Shown: positions 16,604-24,939, counted from the stretch's first letter. The stretch: DNA of 64,000 nucleotides from an uncultured bacterium (GCA_903873965.1 CAIQQO010000076.1:18270-82269); one strand, 5' to 3'. Numbers and translations are program-made. Notes: generated by a model from the sequence alone, not told the origin.

Positions 16604-17449
16604 ATGGAAGTCAATCTGGGTGAAACGCAGATCGTCGAATTACAGGCAACCTACTCGGCTGAACAGATTCAGGGCATGGCTGTCGGCAAGCGCATCGATG
16701 CTTTTGGACAAGTAGCCAAGCTGTTGCAGCGACCGAAACCGGAAGACATAGAAATTGTGACGATTCAGAAACAGTATGAATCGTTCTGGGCTGTATCAGC
16801 CACAGCGCACTATATCTATGAGCGCAAACGCGTGTACCACGTCGATGTACCGACGCCGGAAGTGCAGTCCGTCGTCCTGCATGAGCGCGAATATCCCATC
16901 ACCATCAACCGCACACGCGGATTTGATATCGATACGATTGAGCATTGCGACGAAACGCTTCATCGCGATCTGACACTGGACGGCAAAACGGGCGAGGTCG
17001 GCGATTTCAAGCGTTACATGACAGCGCCACAACAGATGATGCCCGACATCGCCACACTGCAACGCAGTGGCGCGGACGTTATCGTTCCGGATGTGCGCAG
17101 TTCATTTGTCATCCGCCATGTTATCCCGATGTTGATGAAGACGTATCAAGCGGACAAGGTGATTAAAGAAGTCATCAACATCGAGTCGATCGTCTTGTGT
17201 TTCCATGCGATCTACTCGGTGGAGTATTCGTGGGCAGCGAAACAAAAACGTCAGGCATTGATCTTCGACGCAGTCAGCGGCGGATCAAAACCAGCCAGCG
17301 CCGAAATACGTACGCGTTCTGCGCGCGTGCTGGCCAACGACACGCTCTTTGATATCGGCAGCGACGCCGTCGGCACCTTCCTGCCGGGCGCGAATGTTTC
17401 AATTCAACTCGGGAGGCTGGCGCCGCCAAACGCGGTCAGCGCGCCATGA
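16604..17449 (+). CDS. Unknown protein coupled to an AmrS-type radical SAM gene
   Basis: I do not recognise this 281-residue protein. The track start is a GTG at 16571; AAGGAG about 14 nt before the ATG at 16604 makes that later start more likely. It has no signal peptide or membrane segment and is predicted soluble and mixed alpha/beta. Distinctive stretches are YESFWAVSATAHYIYERKR, KRYMTAPQQMMPD and VIKEVINIESIVLCFHAIY. The tail after SGGSKPAS is Arg- and Ala-rich, then ends in a short beta-like segment. Its stop overlaps the start of the radical SAM gene by 4 nt (ATGA), so the two are translationally coupled and may form one pathway or complex. It begins 62 nt after the mutase gene. Confidence 0.7.
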   Translation: MEVNLGETQIVELQATYSAEQIQGMAVGKRIDAFGQVAKLLQRPKPEDIEIVTIQKQYESFWAVSATAHYIYERKRVYHVDVPTPEVQSVVLHEREYPITINRTRGFDIDTIEHCDETLHRDLTLDGKTGEVGDFKRYMTAPQQMMPDIATLQRSGADVIVPDVRSSFVIRHVIPMLMKTYQADKVIKEVINIESIVLCFHAIYSVEYSWAAKQKRQALIFDAVSGGSKPASAEIRTRSARVLANDTLFDIGSDAVGTFLPGANVSIQLGRLAPPNAVSAP

Positions 17450-18525
17450 TCCGCAAACCCATCACTGGCGACGAGGCGTTATCATCCGTCATCGATCTGC
17501 TGGTGAAAGAAGCCGTACTGGTTGAACCGCTCGCTGATGGCGGGGTGCGTTGTGTTGCGTGCGGTCATGAATGCCGAATCAAACCCGGCGCACGCGGCAT
17601 CTGTCAGGTGCGCTTCAACAACAGCGGGAAGTTGTACGCACCATGGGGCTATGTCAGCGCGCTCAACTGTGACCCGATCGAGAAGAAACCCTTCAACCAC
17701 GTCCTGCCCGGCACCGATGTGTTGACCTTCGGTATGCTTGGGTGCGACATGCATTGTGCCTATTGCCAGAACTGGAACATTTCACAAGTCTTGCGCGATA
17801 GCGAAGCAGGCGGTGAACCGCAGCAGGTTACACCGCAGCAAATCGTGGCGCTGGCCGGACAATATGGCGCGCGCACGCGCAGCGTCGCCAGTTCATACAA
17901 CGAGCCATTGATCACCACCGAATGGGCTGTGGACGTGTTCCGGCAAGCCAAAGCCGCCGGGCTCATGTGCATGTATGTATCGAATGGCAACGCAACGCGC
18001 GAAGCGCTGGAATATATACGCCCTTTTACAGATGCGTACAAGATCGATCTGAAGACCATGCGCGATGTCAATTACCGCGCGCTGGGCGCTGTGCTTGATC
18101 GCGTGCTGGATTCTGCCCGCACTGCGCATGCACTGGGTTTCTGGCTGGAGATCGTGACGCTGGTGGTGCCGGGATTCAACGACTCAAATGACGAGTTGCG
18201 CGATGCGGCGCAGTTCATCAAGTCACTGTCGCCCGATGTGCCGTGGCATGTAACCGCATTTCATCAGGATTATCGGATGCGCGAACCGGCCAACACCAGC
18301 GCGCGCATGTTGATACGCGCCGCCGAGATCGGTTATGCGGAAGGCCTGCGCTATGTTTATGCCGGCAACTTGCCCGGACGTGCAGCCGCATATGAGAATA
18401 CGCGCTGCCCCGGCTGTGGCACAACATTAGTCGAGCGGCATGGTTTTCGCGTTCGGTCAAACCGGATCACGTCGACAGGGCGGTGCCCGGACTGCCAGAC
18501 TGCTATCGCGGGCATCTGGATGTAG
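17446..18525 (+). CDS. amrS: AmmeMemoRadiSam system radical SAM enzyme
   Basis: A 359-residue radical SAM enzyme. The iron-sulfur motif CDMHCAYC (CxxxCxxC) lies near residue 100. It is preceded by the family-specific CVACGHECRIKPGARGICQVR and LYAPWGYVSALNCDPIEKKPFNH. The C-terminus carries a zinc-ribbon pair, CPGC...CPDC. This architecture matches the AmrS (PflA-like) member of the AMMECR1/MEMO/radical-SAM system, whose chemistry is still not fully known. Neither an AMMECR1-domain nor a MEMO-family gene is near; instead the upstream partner is an unknown protein overlapping by 4 nt. The enzyme should be cytoplasmic and oxygen-sensitive. Confidence 0.9.
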   Translation: MIRKPITGDEALSSVIDLLVKEAVLVEPLADGGVRCVACGHECRIKPGARGICQVRFNNSGKLYAPWGYVSALNCDPIEKKPFNHVLPGTDVLTFGMLGCDMHCAYCQNWNISQVLRDSEAGGEPQQVTPQQIVALAGQYGARTRSVASSYNEPLITTEWAVDVFRQAKAAGLMCMYVSNGNATREALEYIRPFTDAYKIDLKTMRDVNYRALGAVLDRVLDSARTAHALGFWLEIVTLVVPGFNDSNDELRDAAQFIKSLSPDVPWHVTAFHQDYRMREPANTSARMLIRAAEIGYAEGLRYVYAGNLPGRAAAYENTRCPGCGTTLVERHGFRVRSNRITSTGRCPDCQTAIAGIWM

Positions 18526-18628
18526 GCGCAGAACAGCGCCGCGTGGCGTTGGTTCGACATCTGTCTCGCATAGCGTGTGCGCCGTGAAACAGCTTGTAGT
18601 GTAGTATGGAATTATCCGGAGAGTGCAA

Positions 18629-20398
18629 ATGCTGCAGGAAAATCAAATACTTCAGGGGCGTTATCGAATTATCAAGGCGTTGGGGCAAGGCGGCATGGGC
18701 GCCGTTTTTGCCGCACGCGAACTCTCGCTCGATATCGCGTGCGTGGTCAAGGAAATGCTGCCGCTGAACGAGCCGGCTTTCGCCGAAACGTTTGCGGATC
18801 AATTCAAGCGTGAGGCCAAGACACTGGCCGATCTGCGACATCCCAACCTGCCGCGTGTGACGCATTACTTTATCGAAAACGGCAATTATTACCTCGTCAT
18901 GGATATGATCGAGGGCAAGGCGTTGGATAAACTGATTAGCCCGAACGGCATGTCTGAAGCGATCGTTGTGGATATTGGCGATCAACTTCTCAGTGTACTG
19001 GACTACATCCACTCCAAAGGCGTGCTGCACCGCGATATCAAGCCGGCCAACATTATTCTGCAGCCCGATGGCCGCGCCGTACTCGTTGATTTCGGCCTCG
19101 TAAAAGTAGAGAACGGCATGGGCGGCAAGGATGGCCCGAGCATTCGGGGGCTGACACCGCACTACGCGCCACCAGAACAATATACGGGCGGCACCGATCA
19201 ACGCAGTGATCTCTTCTCATTGGCTGCCACGCTTTACCAGATGTTGACCGGACGGCTGCCTGTAAGCGCTACGGATCAGAGTTCCGGCGAACCGCAGCAG
19301 CCCATCCGCATGTATCGCGGCGACGCTTCTGAAAATACCGAGCGCGTGATCATGAAGGCGCTCAGCATGGATCGCAAACAGCGGTATCAAGATGCGGCTT
19401 CGATGCGCATCGCGTTGAAGGGCTCTGCTCCTGCACAGGCGCAGGCACAGAATGCCGTGATGCCGACGATCGTGATCCCCGATCCTGAATTTCTGAGCCA
19501 GACGCCCGAACATGCGCGCTCAATCGAAGCGATCTCGGAGGCCGGGGGCGTATTGCAACCCGAGGCCACGATGCTCGGACCGGGGCTCTATCTGGACTTG
19601 ATGCGCATACCGGCCGGCGAGTTCAAAATGGGCAGTGCGGTACAGGATGCCGACGCGTTTATTGAAGAAAGTCCGCAGCATACTGTCTATCTCGACGTAT
19701 ACCTGATCGGTAAATACAATGTGACCAATGCGCAGTTCGCGGCATTTACAAGCGCAACGGGGTATCTGACGGCGGCAGAGAAAGAGGGCAACGGCTACAT
19801 CTTGACCGCTGCCGGATGGAAGGATACCGCCGGCGCGGATTGGCGGCATCCGAAAGGCCCGGGCAGCGACATCATGGGCAAAGACAGTTACCCGGTCGTA
19901 CTGGTGACATGGGACGACGCTAACGCTTTCTGCCAGTGGGCCAGTCAGGTGACCAGTCGCGTCATCACACTACCCACCGAAGCACAGTGGGAAAAAGCCG
20001 CGCGTGGCGGACGTGGACGATTATTCCCGTGGGGCGGCACCTTCACGGCTGGCGGCAGCGCAGAACCCGATTCGACCCGCGTGAACTACAACATGAATGT
20101 TGGTATGCCGACGCAGGTGGGCAAGTACAGCCCCGCGTGGGATAGCCCGTATGGTGTATCCGATATGGCCGGCAATGTGTGGGAATGGACCGGCAGCCTG
20201 CACCGACTATATCCATACAATGCCAAAGACGGGCGCGAAGACGCCGATAGCCGCGATGTGCGTGTTCTGCGCGGCGGTGCCTTCAACAGCGTGCGCCGCG
20301 TGTTGCGCTGCGCCTATCGCAGTTGGAGCCTGCCCCACTTCCGTTTTGACTATCTCGGCTTCCGCGTTACGGCATCGCTGAAAACGCCAACGGTATAG
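18629..20398 (+). CDS. Serine/threonine protein kinase fused to a SUMF1-type domain
   Basis: Residues about 12-275 form a complete Hanks-type kinase: GQGGMGAVF (Gly loop), VVKEML (Lys), HRDIKPANI (catalytic loop), DFGLVK (metal) and APPEQY (P+1 region). No transmembrane helix separates it from the C-terminal domain. Residues about 310-588 match the formylglycine-generating-enzyme/SUMF1 fold (IPAGEFKMGS, LPTEAQWEKAARGG, GNVWEWT, RGGAFNS). The Cys pair expected near the end of active FGE is incomplete: only one Cys remains, in VLRCAYRSW. The domain is therefore probably a ligand or protein-binding module, as in other bacterial kinase-SUMF1 fusions. GGAGAG 5 nt before ATG 18629 decides the start over GTG 18623. 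Confidence 0.9.
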   Translation: MLQENQILQGRYRIIKALGQGGMGAVFAARELSLDIACVVKEMLPLNEPAFAETFADQFKREAKTLADLRHPNLPRVTHYFIENGNYYLVMDMIEGKALDKLISPNGMSEAIVVDIGDQLLSVLDYIHSKGVLHRDIKPANIILQPDGRAVLVDFGLVKVENGMGGKDGPSIRGLTPHYAPPEQYTGGTDQRSDLFSLAATLYQMLTGRLPVSATDQSSGEPQQPIRMYRGDASENTERVIMKALSMDRKQRYQDAASMRIALKGSAPAQAQAQNAVMPTIVIPDPEFLSQTPEHARSIEAISEAGGVLQPEATMLGPGLYLDLMRIPAGEFKMGSAVQDADAFIEESPQHTVYLDVYLIGKYNVTNAQFAAFTSATGYLTAAEKEGNGYILTAAGWKDTAGADWRHPKGPGSDIMGKDSYPVVLVTWDDANAFCQWASQVTSRVITLPTEAQWEKAARGGRGRLFPWGGTFTAGGSAEPDSTRVNYNMNVGMPTQVGKYSPAWDSPYGVSDMAGNVWEWTGSLHRLYPYNAKDGREDADSRDVRVLRGGAFNSVRRVLRCAYRSWSLPHFRFDYLGFRVTASLKTPTV

Positions 20399-20410
20399 AC
20401 TGGAAGGAAG

Positions 20411-20437
20411 GGTAGAAGTCATTATCCAGCTTCTACC
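20411..20437. repeat. Small inverted repeat in the kinase/small-ORF gap
   Basis: GGTAGAAG and CTTCTACC form an 8-bp stem with an 11-nt loop, flanked by AGAAGTC AGAGGGC-type heptamers on the complementary strand. No T run follows on the plus strand, so it is a repeat remnant rather than a clear terminator. Confidence 0.45.
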
Positions 20438-20475
20438 TCCGCCCTCTGACTTCTTTTGGTATGATGTTAACTACT

Positions 20476-20691
20476 ATGGCAGAAGTAAATCCCACCATCA
20501 CAGTCAAATTTCTAGTCGACGGCAAAGAAGTTGGTATGATGTTGCTCAATCCAAAGGAGTTCAAGACCGGCAGCACCGGGTATTTTGCAAATGGCAAAAT
20601 ATCGCTGGGCGATGACGCCGTGAAGGGGTATCAGGCTCAGGTGCAACTTGTTAAAGTCGGATCAAAAGAAGCAAAAACTCAGACCGAGTAA
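20476..20691 (+). CDS. Small conserved-looking protein of unknown function
   Basis: A 71-residue protein from ATG 20476 (the track uses 20461). It alternates hydrophobic and polar residues, as in a small beta barrel or sandwich: [22 protein letters not shown], then [12 protein letters not shown], then [13 protein letters not shown]. Codon use and composition resemble those of neighbouring genes, and it ends in a Lys-rich tail. I do not recognise the family. It sits between the kinase and the UDP-glucuronate decarboxylase in the same direction. Confidence 0.6.
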   Translation: MAEVNPTITVKFLVDGKEVGMMLLNPKEFKTGSTGYFANGKISLGDDAVKGYQAQVQLVKVGSKEAKTQTE

Positions 20692-20713
20692 GAGATGACT
20701 CGCGTGTCGTCTC
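20692..20713. repeat. TCGCGT-centred palindrome upstream of the decarboxylase gene
   Basis: GAGATGACTCGCGTGTCGTCTC is a 22-nt near-perfect palindrome overlapping the stop of the small gene. It lies 14 nt before the next start codon and touches its GGAGG ribosome site. A sister copy lies after the same gene at 21687. Confidence 0.65.
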
Positions 20714-20726
20714 GGAGGTAAACACT

Positions 20727-21677
20727 GTGCGCATTCTCATCACTGGCGGTGCTGGATTCATTGGATCGCATCTCTGTGAACGCCTGATTGGCGAAGGTCA
20801 TGACGTGGTGGCGATGGACAACTTCATCACCGGGTCGCCTGCCAATCTTGCTCACGTCAAAGGCAGCAGCCATTTCACTTTCATAAAAGCGGACATCAGC
20901 GAATGGTGCGAAGTTGAAGGGCCACTCGACGCCGTGATGAACCTCGCTTCACCGGCAAGTCCGGTCGGGTATCTGGACAACCCCATCGCGACAATGAGAG
21001 CCGGATCGCATGGCACGTACAACGCGTTGGAAGTCGCCCGCGTCAAACACGCGCGTTTTCTGCAGGCCAGCACCAGCGAAGTCTACGGCGACCCTTTGGA
21101 GCATCCGCAGACCGAAACGTATTGGGGCAATGTCAACTGCATCGGCGTACGCTCAGTTTATGACGAAGCCAAACGCTATGCTGAAGCTATCACCATGGCC
21201 TACCGCCGTACCTATGGCGTGCAAACGCGCATCATTCGCATCTTCAACACCTATGGCCCGCGCATGGCATTGAATGATGGGCGTGTCGTGCCCAACTTCG
21301 TCGCGCAGGCAGTGCGCAACGAACCGATTACAGTGTATGGTGATGGCTCCGCCACCCGCGCCTTCTGTTACGTCAGCGATCTTGTCGATGGCATGTTGCG
21401 GCTGTTGTGGTCTGACGAGGTCATGCCAGTGAATGTCGGTAACCCGAACGAGATGACCGTGCTCGAATTTGCACAGGCCGTGCACGCAGCCGGACAGCCC
21501 GGATGCAAGAGCGACATCGTCTTCTTCCAACCCAAGGCTGACCGCGTCGCCGATGATCCGCAGCGGCGCAAGCCCGATATCACACGCGCGCGCACCATTC
21601 TGGGATGGGAACCCAAAGTAGCACTGGATGAAGGCCTGAGAAGAACTATCGACTACTTCCGCACGATCGTGCACTAA
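20727..21677 (+). CDS. UDP-glucuronate decarboxylase (UDP-xylose synthase)-like NAD-dependent epimerase/dehydratase
   Basis: A 316-residue extended SDR. Rossmann motif [15 protein letters not shown], the segment [18 protein letters not shown] and the catalytic [14 protein letters not shown] with Tyr-Lys in [10 protein letters not shown] are the pattern of the UDP-glucuronic acid decarboxylase branch. The reaction converts UDP-glucuronate to UDP-xylose with bound NAD, giving pentose for envelope polysaccharides. The residues after the Tyr ([13 protein letters not shown]) also fit. A GGAGG precedes the GTG start. The gene is bracketed by two copies of the same palindrome, which is unusual. No glycosyltransferase is adjacent. 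Confidence 0.88.
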   Translation: MRILITGGAGFIGSHLCERLIGEGHDVVAMDNFITGSPANLAHVKGSSHFTFIKADISEWCEVEGPLDAVMNLASPASPVGYLDNPIATMRAGSHGTYNALEVARVKHARFLQASTSEVYGDPLEHPQTETYWGNVNCIGVRSVYDEAKRYAEAITMAYRRTYGVQTRIIRIFNTYGPRMALNDGRVVPNFVAQAVRNEPITVYGDGSATRAFCYVSDLVDGMLRLLWSDEVMPVNVGNPNEMTVLEFAQAVHAAGQPGCKSDIVFFQPKADRVADDPQRRKPDITRARTILGWEPKVALDEGLRRTIDYFRTIVH

Positions 21678-21686
21678 CTAAAATAT

Positions 21687-21708
21687 GGGACGACACGCGT
21701 GTCGTCCC
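21687..21708. repeat. Perfect 22-bp palindrome after the decarboxylase gene
   Basis: GGGACGACACGCGTGTCGTCCC is an exact palindrome, starting 9 nt after the stop codon. No T run follows, so it is not a standard terminator. It matches 20692 and 3522. Confidence 0.7.
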
Positions 21709-21742
21709 GTCAGTTGCCCAACTAGATGGTAGGATAGGCGTA

Positions 21743-22858
21743 ATGGCTATCATCTTCCCATTTACGGCATTAGTGGGTCAGGAGCGCATGCGACGCGCTC
21801 TGGTACTCAACGCGATTTATCCACAGATCGGCGGCGTATTGATTCGCGGCGAACGCGGCACAGCAAAGAGCACGGCAGCGCGCGCATTGGCTGCACTGTT
21901 GCCCGAGATTGACGTTTTTGAAGGCGATCCGTTCCAGTGCGATCCATCGAATACGGCCACCTATACCGAGGACGTGCGCACACGCATTCAGGCAGGCGAC
22001 AGCCCGCGGGTCATGCGCAAGAAGACGCCGTTTGTCAACCTGCCCGTCAGCGCGACAGAAGACCGCGTCGTCGGCACACTCGATATCGAGAAAGCCATCC
22101 AGCGCGGTGAGCGCCGTTTCGACCCTGGCATCCTGGCCGCTGCCAACCGCGGCGTGCTGTATGTCGACGAAGTTAACCTGCTCGATGATCACGTCGTCGA
22201 CCTGTTGCTCGATGTGGCCGCAATGGGTGTCAACGTTGTCGAACGCGAAGGCGTGAGTTTCTCGCATCTGGCGCGCTTCGTATTAATCGGTTCGATGAAC
22301 CCGGAAGAAGGCGATCTGCGCCCGCAACTCCTCGACCGTTTTGCACTCGCCGTCGATATTCTGGGTATTCGTGACCCTGCCGCGCGCATGTCCATCCTTG
22401 AGCGCAACCTGGCCTTTGAAGCCGATCCGGCTGACTTTGTCGCGCAGTGGCAACCCAAAGAAGAGCAATTGCGCAACGACATCGTTGCCGCACGAGCACG
22501 CCTGCCACTCATCAAACACACGCAGCGCGACCTGGCGACGATTGCCAATCTGGTTGCCAGCCTCGGTGTTGATGGTCATCGCGCCGACATCGTCATCCTG
22601 AAAACAGCGCGCGCACATGCGGCGTTGCAGGGACGCGAAGGCATCAACGAGCAGGATATCCTCATGGCGGCTGAACTGGCTTTGCCGCACCGCTTGAAGC
22701 GTCATCCGTTCCAGGACACCGAACAGGCCATGGCCGTACTTGGCGAAAAGTTGCAGCAGATCGAAGACCAGATGACGGGTACGCAGCAACAGCCTGACAC
22801 GCAGAGTCAGCAGGGCAAGGCCCCGGAGAGCATCGCAAAAAAAGTGAAGCGGGGCTAA
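21743..22858 (+). CDS. Chelatase-type AAA+ ATPase (ChlI/BchI/CobS-like)
   Basis: A 371-residue AAA+ protein of the magnesium/cobalt chelatase I-subunit type. FPFTALVGQERMRRALVLNAI opens the fold, GERGTAKST is Walker A, VLYVDEVNLLDDHVVDLLL is Walker B with the family signature, and IGSMNPEEGDLRPQLLDRF is the sensor region. The I subunit drives metal insertion together with a D subunit (AAA plus vWA) and a large catalytic H/CobN subunit, which is not in this window. A run of seven A residues near the 3' end, followed by a hairpin, lets ribosomes slip -1 into the vWA frame; see the frameshift entry. Alone it gives a 371-residue ATPase; frameshifted it gives a fusion of about 699 residues. Confidence 0.9.
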   Translation: MAIIFPFTALVGQERMRRALVLNAIYPQIGGVLIRGERGTAKSTAARALAALLPEIDVFEGDPFQCDPSNTATYTEDVRTRIQAGDSPRVMRKKTPFVNLPVSATEDRVVGTLDIEKAIQRGERRFDPGILAAANRGVLYVDEVNLLDDHVVDLLLDVAAMGVNVVEREGVSFSHLARFVLIGSMNPEEGDLRPQLLDRFALAVDILGIRDPAARMSILERNLAFEADPADFVAQWQPKEEQLRNDIVAARARLPLIKHTQRDLATIANLVASLGVDGHRADIVILKTARAHAALQGREGINEQDILMAAELALPHRLKRHPFQDTEQAMAVLGEKLQQIEDQMTGTQQQPDTQSQQGKAPESIAKKVKRG

Positions 22859-22889
22859 ACGACAATCCCGACGCTTCGCAAGGCCCCGC
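22825..22889 (+). promoter_or_regulatory. Probable programmed -1 ribosomal frameshift site joining the AAA and vWA frames
   Basis: The 0-frame reads GCA AAA AAA GTG, giving a slippery A-AAA-AAA heptamer at 22837-22843. After a -1 slip the new frame continues AGT GAA GCG GGG CTA AAC... without a stop into the vWA ORF. GGAGAG lies 6 nt upstream as a possible internal Shine-Dalgarno stimulator. GCGGGGC (22849-22855) pairs perfectly with GCCCCGC (22883-22889), beginning 5 nt after the slippery site. This is the same layout as the dnaX frameshift signal. Confidence 0.75.
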
Positions 22890-22899
22890 GGAGCCCATG

Positions 22900-23841
22900 A
22901 TGCAGTCAACGCCCTCGGCGCCACAAAGCGCGCCGGATACCAAGGGCGGACAGAAGGTCGCCATTGGCGATCAGTTCCACGTGCGTAAACTCAACACGCC
23001 GCTGGATAAAATGACACGCAATCAGGCGGGACGGCGCAGCATGACGCGCACCGACCGCAAGCGCGGCCGCTATATTCGCGCGCGCCCGATGGGCGAAGGA
23101 CGCGTGAGCGACCTGGCCTTCGACGCCACACTGCGCGCCGCGGCTGTGCATCAGCGTTCGCGCCGCCGCGCACTGGCGGAAGCTACCAGCAAGGCTACGC
23201 CCGGCCTGAAACCCGAAGTGCAGAACCCGAAGTTTCTGGTGCGCCGTTCGGATTACCAGCGCAAAGTACGTGTGCGCCGCACCGCCAATCTGGTGGTGTT
23301 CGTTGTCGACGCCTCGTGGAGCATGGCCGTTGCCGAGCGCATGGCTGCAACCAAAGGCGCGATCATGTCGTTACTCACCGATGCCTATCAACGACGCGAC
23401 CGCGTCGGTTTGATTGTGTTTCAGAAGAATGCGGCCACGCTGATCCTGCCGCCCACCTCATCGGTGGAATTGGCGCAGAAGGCATTGGGCGACATCCCGG
23501 TCGGAGGAAAGACGCCGCTCGCCGCCGGCCTGACGCTGGCTTACCAGGTCATAACACGCGAACTACGCCTGCACCCCGAAGTGATGCCGTTGATGATCAT
23601 CCTGACGGATGGTGCCGGCAACGTGAGTATGGGCAGCCTGCCGCCGCAAGTCGAAGCTTATCGCATCGCGAACCTGATCCGTGATGAGAGTATTCGGTCG
23701 GTCGTGATCAATATGGAGCACGCGGCCTTTGACCAGGGGCTAGCGCGCAAACTGGCCGAGAATCTGGATTGCGTCTGCCTATCTTTGCGCGATCTGCACG
23801 CGGAAACGCTCTATGCCGCAGTAAAGAAAGAACTCAAGTAG
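22900..23841 (+). CDS. vWA-domain protein of the chelatase D-subunit type
   Basis: The 3' partner of the ChlI-like ATPase. A basic linker rich in Arg and Lys (about residues 25-110) precedes a von Willebrand A domain with MIDAS VVDASWSM near residue 137, then GKTPLAAGL and ILTDGAGN. This matches the C-terminal half of ChlD/BchD and putative cobaltochelatase subunits, where the vWA domain couples the AAA ring to the catalytic subunit. Independent initiation at ATG 22897 or 22900 is possible (GGAG is 6 nt before 22900). However, the frame is also open upstream to the slippery site, and the fused length of about 699 residues is close to that of single-chain D subunits. Both products may be made. 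Confidence 0.85.
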   Translation: MQSTPSAPQSAPDTKGGQKVAIGDQFHVRKLNTPLDKMTRNQAGRRSMTRTDRKRGRYIRARPMGEGRVSDLAFDATLRAAAVHQRSRRRALAEATSKATPGLKPEVQNPKFLVRRSDYQRKVRVRRTANLVVFVVDASWSMAVAERMAATKGAIMSLLTDAYQRRDRVGLIVFQKNAATLILPPTSSVELAQKALGDIPVGGKTPLAAGLTLAYQVITRELRLHPEVMPLMIILTDGAGNVSMGSLPPQVEAYRIANLIRDESIRSVVINMEHAAFDQGLARKLAENLDCVCLSLRDLHAETLYAAVKKELK

Positions 23842-23862
23842 AACTTGCATACGGAGATGAAC

Positions 23863-24138
23863 ATGTCAGAAACACAACTACCGACAGTAAAAATGTACGG
23901 AGCCATGTGGTGCGGTGACACGCGCCGCGCACGCTCGTGGTTCGACACACACAAGGTAGCCTACGAGTGGATCGATGTGGACAAGGACAAGGAAGCCGAG
24001 GCCTACGTGAAATCGGTCAATAACGGCAACCGCAGCATCCCGACGATCCTATTCCCCGATGGGTCGAAGCTGACCGAACCCAGCACCAGCAAACTCGAAG
24101 CGCACGTTAAGGCGCTGGGGCTGCTGCCAGCAGAATAA
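23863..24138 (+). CDS. Glutaredoxin-like protein
   Basis: A 91-residue thioredoxin-fold protein. The active site MYGAMWCGDTRRAR keeps the first Cys, but the second is Thr (CGDT), so it is a monothiol type. The cis-Pro loop is SIPTILFPDGS. It resembles mycoredoxins and other small glutaredoxins that reduce mixed disulfides. The track start (TTG 23845) is replaced by ATG 23863 because GGAG lies 6 nt before it. It begins 21 nt after the vWA gene and may be co-transcribed with it. Confidence 0.88.
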   Translation: MSETQLPTVKMYGAMWCGDTRRARSWFDTHKVAYEWIDVDKDKEAEAYVKSVNNGNRSIPTILFPDGSKLTEPSTSKLEAHVKALGLLPAE

Positions 24139-24209
24139 CTTAGTACAAAACATCAGGGATTGGGAGCCGGTGAGTACGCACTATATGGCTTCATGGGAAA
24201 GTAGGGATC

Positions 24210-24824
24210 ATGATCATTTCACACGCTCTGAAATACGTGTATATTGGTATTCCACGTACCGGCTCGAAATCCATGAACAGGTGGTTGCTGGACTACTATC
24301 AGGGTGAATGGTATGGTGAACATCATGGTTGGAAAGTACCAGACGAAGCAAGGGATTACACCCGGTTCACCATTGTGCGTAACCCGTATGAACGTGAAAT
24401 AAGCGCTTGGTATTTTGTTCCATGGGGCGCTGAAACCGTCTCGCCACCTCCTCCTGCCAACCAGTTTGCCGAGTTGTTTCGTGGAACTATTGCATTACGA
24501 GATGGAAATGTGAGGATAGAGTCGCACGAGACACCGGAAGTCAGGATGAACCAGTTCCATTTTGTTCGAAAGTCTGGCGTCTCGCTTGTTTTACACTTTG
24601 AGCATCTGCCACACTGTCTGAAAGATTTGCCTTTTGTTGACAAGAACCACGTACCACCATTTCCGCATAAGGAAGAACGAGGGGTGCGCCCACCGGGGAC
24701 TTTTTTCGATCACTTTAATGCAGATGCCGAAAAGGCCGTCTGGGAATATGCCTCAGATGATTTTGAAGCATTCGGATACCACCGCTATGAAAGCGGCTAT
24801 GCGGACAAGTTTGCGCTCGTGTAA
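24210..24824 (+). CDS. Sulfotransferase family protein
   Basis: A 204-residue protein with the two PAPS-binding elements of sulfotransferases: YIGIPRTGSKSMNRWLL (5'-phosphosulfate loop) and FTIVRNPYEREISAW (3'-phosphate site). The predicted role is transfer of sulfate from PAPS to a carbohydrate, lipid or protein. It is short for the family but both ends look complete. The composition is more AT-rich than its neighbours, which hints at acquisition by transfer. The last codons and stop are duplicated 64 nt downstream around a perfect hairpin; see the next entry. Confidence 0.8.
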   Translation: MIISHALKYVYIGIPRTGSKSMNRWLLDYYQGEWYGEHHGWKVPDEARDYTRFTIVRNPYEREISAWYFVPWGAETVSPPPPANQFAELFRGTIALRDGNVRIESHETPEVRMNQFHFVRKSGVSLVLHFEHLPHCLKDLPFVDKNHVPPFPHKEERGVRPPGTFFDHFNADAEKAVWEYASDDFEAFGYHRYESGYADKFALV

Positions 24825-24896
24825 GTGAGGTTTCGTGATAGCAGCCTTCGCAAGGTGACATGGTTCTCCTTGCGAAGGCCTCGTGTAAGTGAGGTT
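24816..24896. repeat. 17-bp direct repeats bracketing a 12-bp perfect hairpin
   Basis: CTCGTGTAAGTGAGGTT occurs at 24816-24832 (the end of the sulfotransferase gene) and again at 24880-24896. Between them GCCTTCGCAAGG (24844-24855) and CCTTGCGAAGGC (24868-24879) form a perfect 12-bp stem with a 12-nt loop, and the second direct repeat abuts the stem. The hairpin may serve as a terminator for the converging genes. The arrangement also resembles an insertion with a target duplication. Heptamers AATCTCC AGTCTCT AGTCCGT follow at 24916-24936. Confidence 0.7.
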
Positions 24897-24939
24897 ATGT
24901 GAATGAACTCACTTTAATCTCCAGTCTCTAGTCCGTTTC

